Shown piece by piece: positions 63,131 through 64,000 of a DNA stretch of 64,000 bases. How positions within the stretch are numbered: the first letter of the stretch is position 1; every line of letters begins with the position of its first letter. The position numbers and the translations under genes are program-made. The notes beneath the pieces were generated by a model, which had not been told where the DNA came from, made no database searches, and worked only from the letters and a program-made list of their open reading frames with translations. This stretch comes from Phytophthora colocasiae (Eukaryota > Oomycota > Peronosporomycetes > Peronosporales > Peronosporaceae): positions 472,501 through 536,500 of the forward strand of contig JAGKQI010000092.1 of the NCBI GenBank assembly GCA_018806915.1. Reading direction: 5' to 3'.

Positions 63131-64000
63131 CTCAGGATACATCTCGCGCAGCTGCTCGCCGCGATCAATAACAGCTCGGTAGTTTATGTCGTCGAAATCT
63201 CTCCAAAACGAAAATGAGAGCTCAGAGAAGAGGCTTAGACAGAACCCTCCAGAAAGTGATCTCCAGAAAGTGATTGTTGTTCTTTATCCCTTCCCACTCG
63301 ACTTCTGATCGTTTCAGCCTAACTTCTTTTCAATTCCACGTAATTTCCTCCAACTTTGCATCCAATCACTCCGGTTTCACATGCATATACAAGAAAAATA
63401 TAAAATCTCCACGAAAAATATAAGATCTCCACACTTTATCCAGATAGACATCCAGATCTGCATCCGCGATGTCAGCGTTGTGACCTGGTCACATCGCCCA
63501 CTTCGCGTCTATACTTCTTCGTGCGACTGCATCACGCCAAACCGATTTCGATTGGCATGATCTCGCAAGATCATGCTCAATATTGCTCCACAGTTAAGAT
63601 CAGCTTCGTCGACCCAAGTCGGCTCATCATAACCGACCCAGTGCACCAGGAATTCACGATAGATCCGGCCATAGCGAGTTCGCTTCCCACTTCGCATGTC
63701 CGAGATTCGTTCGACCTCGTACTCATCGGCGTCCAGATCTGGGACCCAACTGTCCTCCGGAAGGAGGATCATTGAAATCGAGCCGATCTGTTTCATCCAC
63801 CGTCAACCCGATTCGCGGTCGATCCGGAAAGTTCCGTACCAGCTTCAGCTTAGAGACATGGACCACTGGGAAGATATGGTAACCAGATCCCGCGATGGTG
63901 TTGACATCGCTGTCGTGCGAGGTGCCTTCGTAGGGGTGATGACTCGTTCGTCTCGACTGCTGTTTTCTCCCTCCGACGCTTGGAGCTTGCACACTGCGTG
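63131..64000 (-). repeat. Array unit 7, cut by the window end
   Basis: The first 870 bp of a further unit. The sequence matches the others up to the last base, so the array continues. Confidence 0.92.

Larger units (their letters stand above)
53425..64000 (-). repeat. Tandem array of a 1.62-kb chimeric unit
   Basis: Six complete units and one cut by the window end, with unit starts (CTCAGGATACATC) at 53425, 55044, 56663, 58284, 59904, 61524 and 63131. Read on the minus strand each unit has an initiator (GAGCTCTCATTTTCG), a degraded relative of the 37885-39413 protein, a gypsy integrase tail with chromodomain, and a non-coding remainder. The units differ by only scattered changes. The array continues beyond the window. 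Confidence 0.95.

Noticed and set aside
53425..64000. CRISPR array
   Set aside because: The repeat is 1.62 kb with coding content and no spacers, in a eukaryotic genome.

Overview
This window looks like a piece of an oomycete nuclear genome, most probably Phytophthora or a close relative. The host genes are compact, with introns of about 60-70 bp and very short gaps between genes. Several starts are preceded by the oomycete initiator core (TCATTT-type). The gene set also fits: a secreted polygalacturonase, an IFT57 fragment, a GPCR-PIPK fragment, and Crypton, MULE, piggyBac-like, Tc1, hAT, copia and gypsy elements. Species cannot be fixed from sequence alone.

Layout. 1-13.8 kb is gene-rich: the C-terminal part of an Iml1/DEPDC5-type GATOR1 subunit, a GH28 polygalacturonase cut in two by a young 5.5 kb Ty1/copia element (310-bp LTRs identical by eye, 5-bp target duplication), a TMEM128 homologue, an RPA-interacting protein (RPAIN) and a large unrecognised W/R-rich protein. 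14-28.2 kb is a graveyard of broken transposons: Tc1/mariner pieces, a pogo-type DDE fragment, a copia scrap, a gypsy gag/protease remnant, an HTH + Ulp1-like peptidase pseudogene, a Crypton tyrosine recombinase interrupted by a tRNA-derived SINE, a MULE and a piggyBac-like C-terminus.

28.2-36.5 kb holds a 3.1-kb near-perfect inverted repeat around a 666-bp spacer, with a 528-bp direct repeat on its outer flanks. The arms carry a predicted two-exon gene (complete only on the right), a coiled-coil ORF, a KDM5-like PHD/JmjC pseudogene and a hexose-phosphate epimerase pseudogene. Next to the left arm lie IFT57 pieces split by a 24-bp minisatellite.

36.9-43.2 kb is an integrated, truncated polinton-like virus (PLV): a double-jelly-roll major capsid protein, an adenain-type maturation protease, a likely minor virion protein, a PD-(D/E)XK nuclease and two unrecognised genes. 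No packaging ATPase, penton, polymerase/helicase or integrase is visible. A nested copia/gypsy wreck (43.24-46.04 kb) cuts its right end.

46.04-64 kb is a tandem array of a roughly 1.62-kb unit that runs off the window. Each unit fuses a degraded relative of the PLV-block gene at 37.9-39.4 kb to a gypsy integrase tail with chromodomain. The array is interrupted by a hAT element (47132-53424, 8-bp target duplication) that itself contains a second, autonomous-looking hAT (47650-52917). The inner element carries fragments of a GPCR-PIPK gene and an ABCA transporter beside its transposase.
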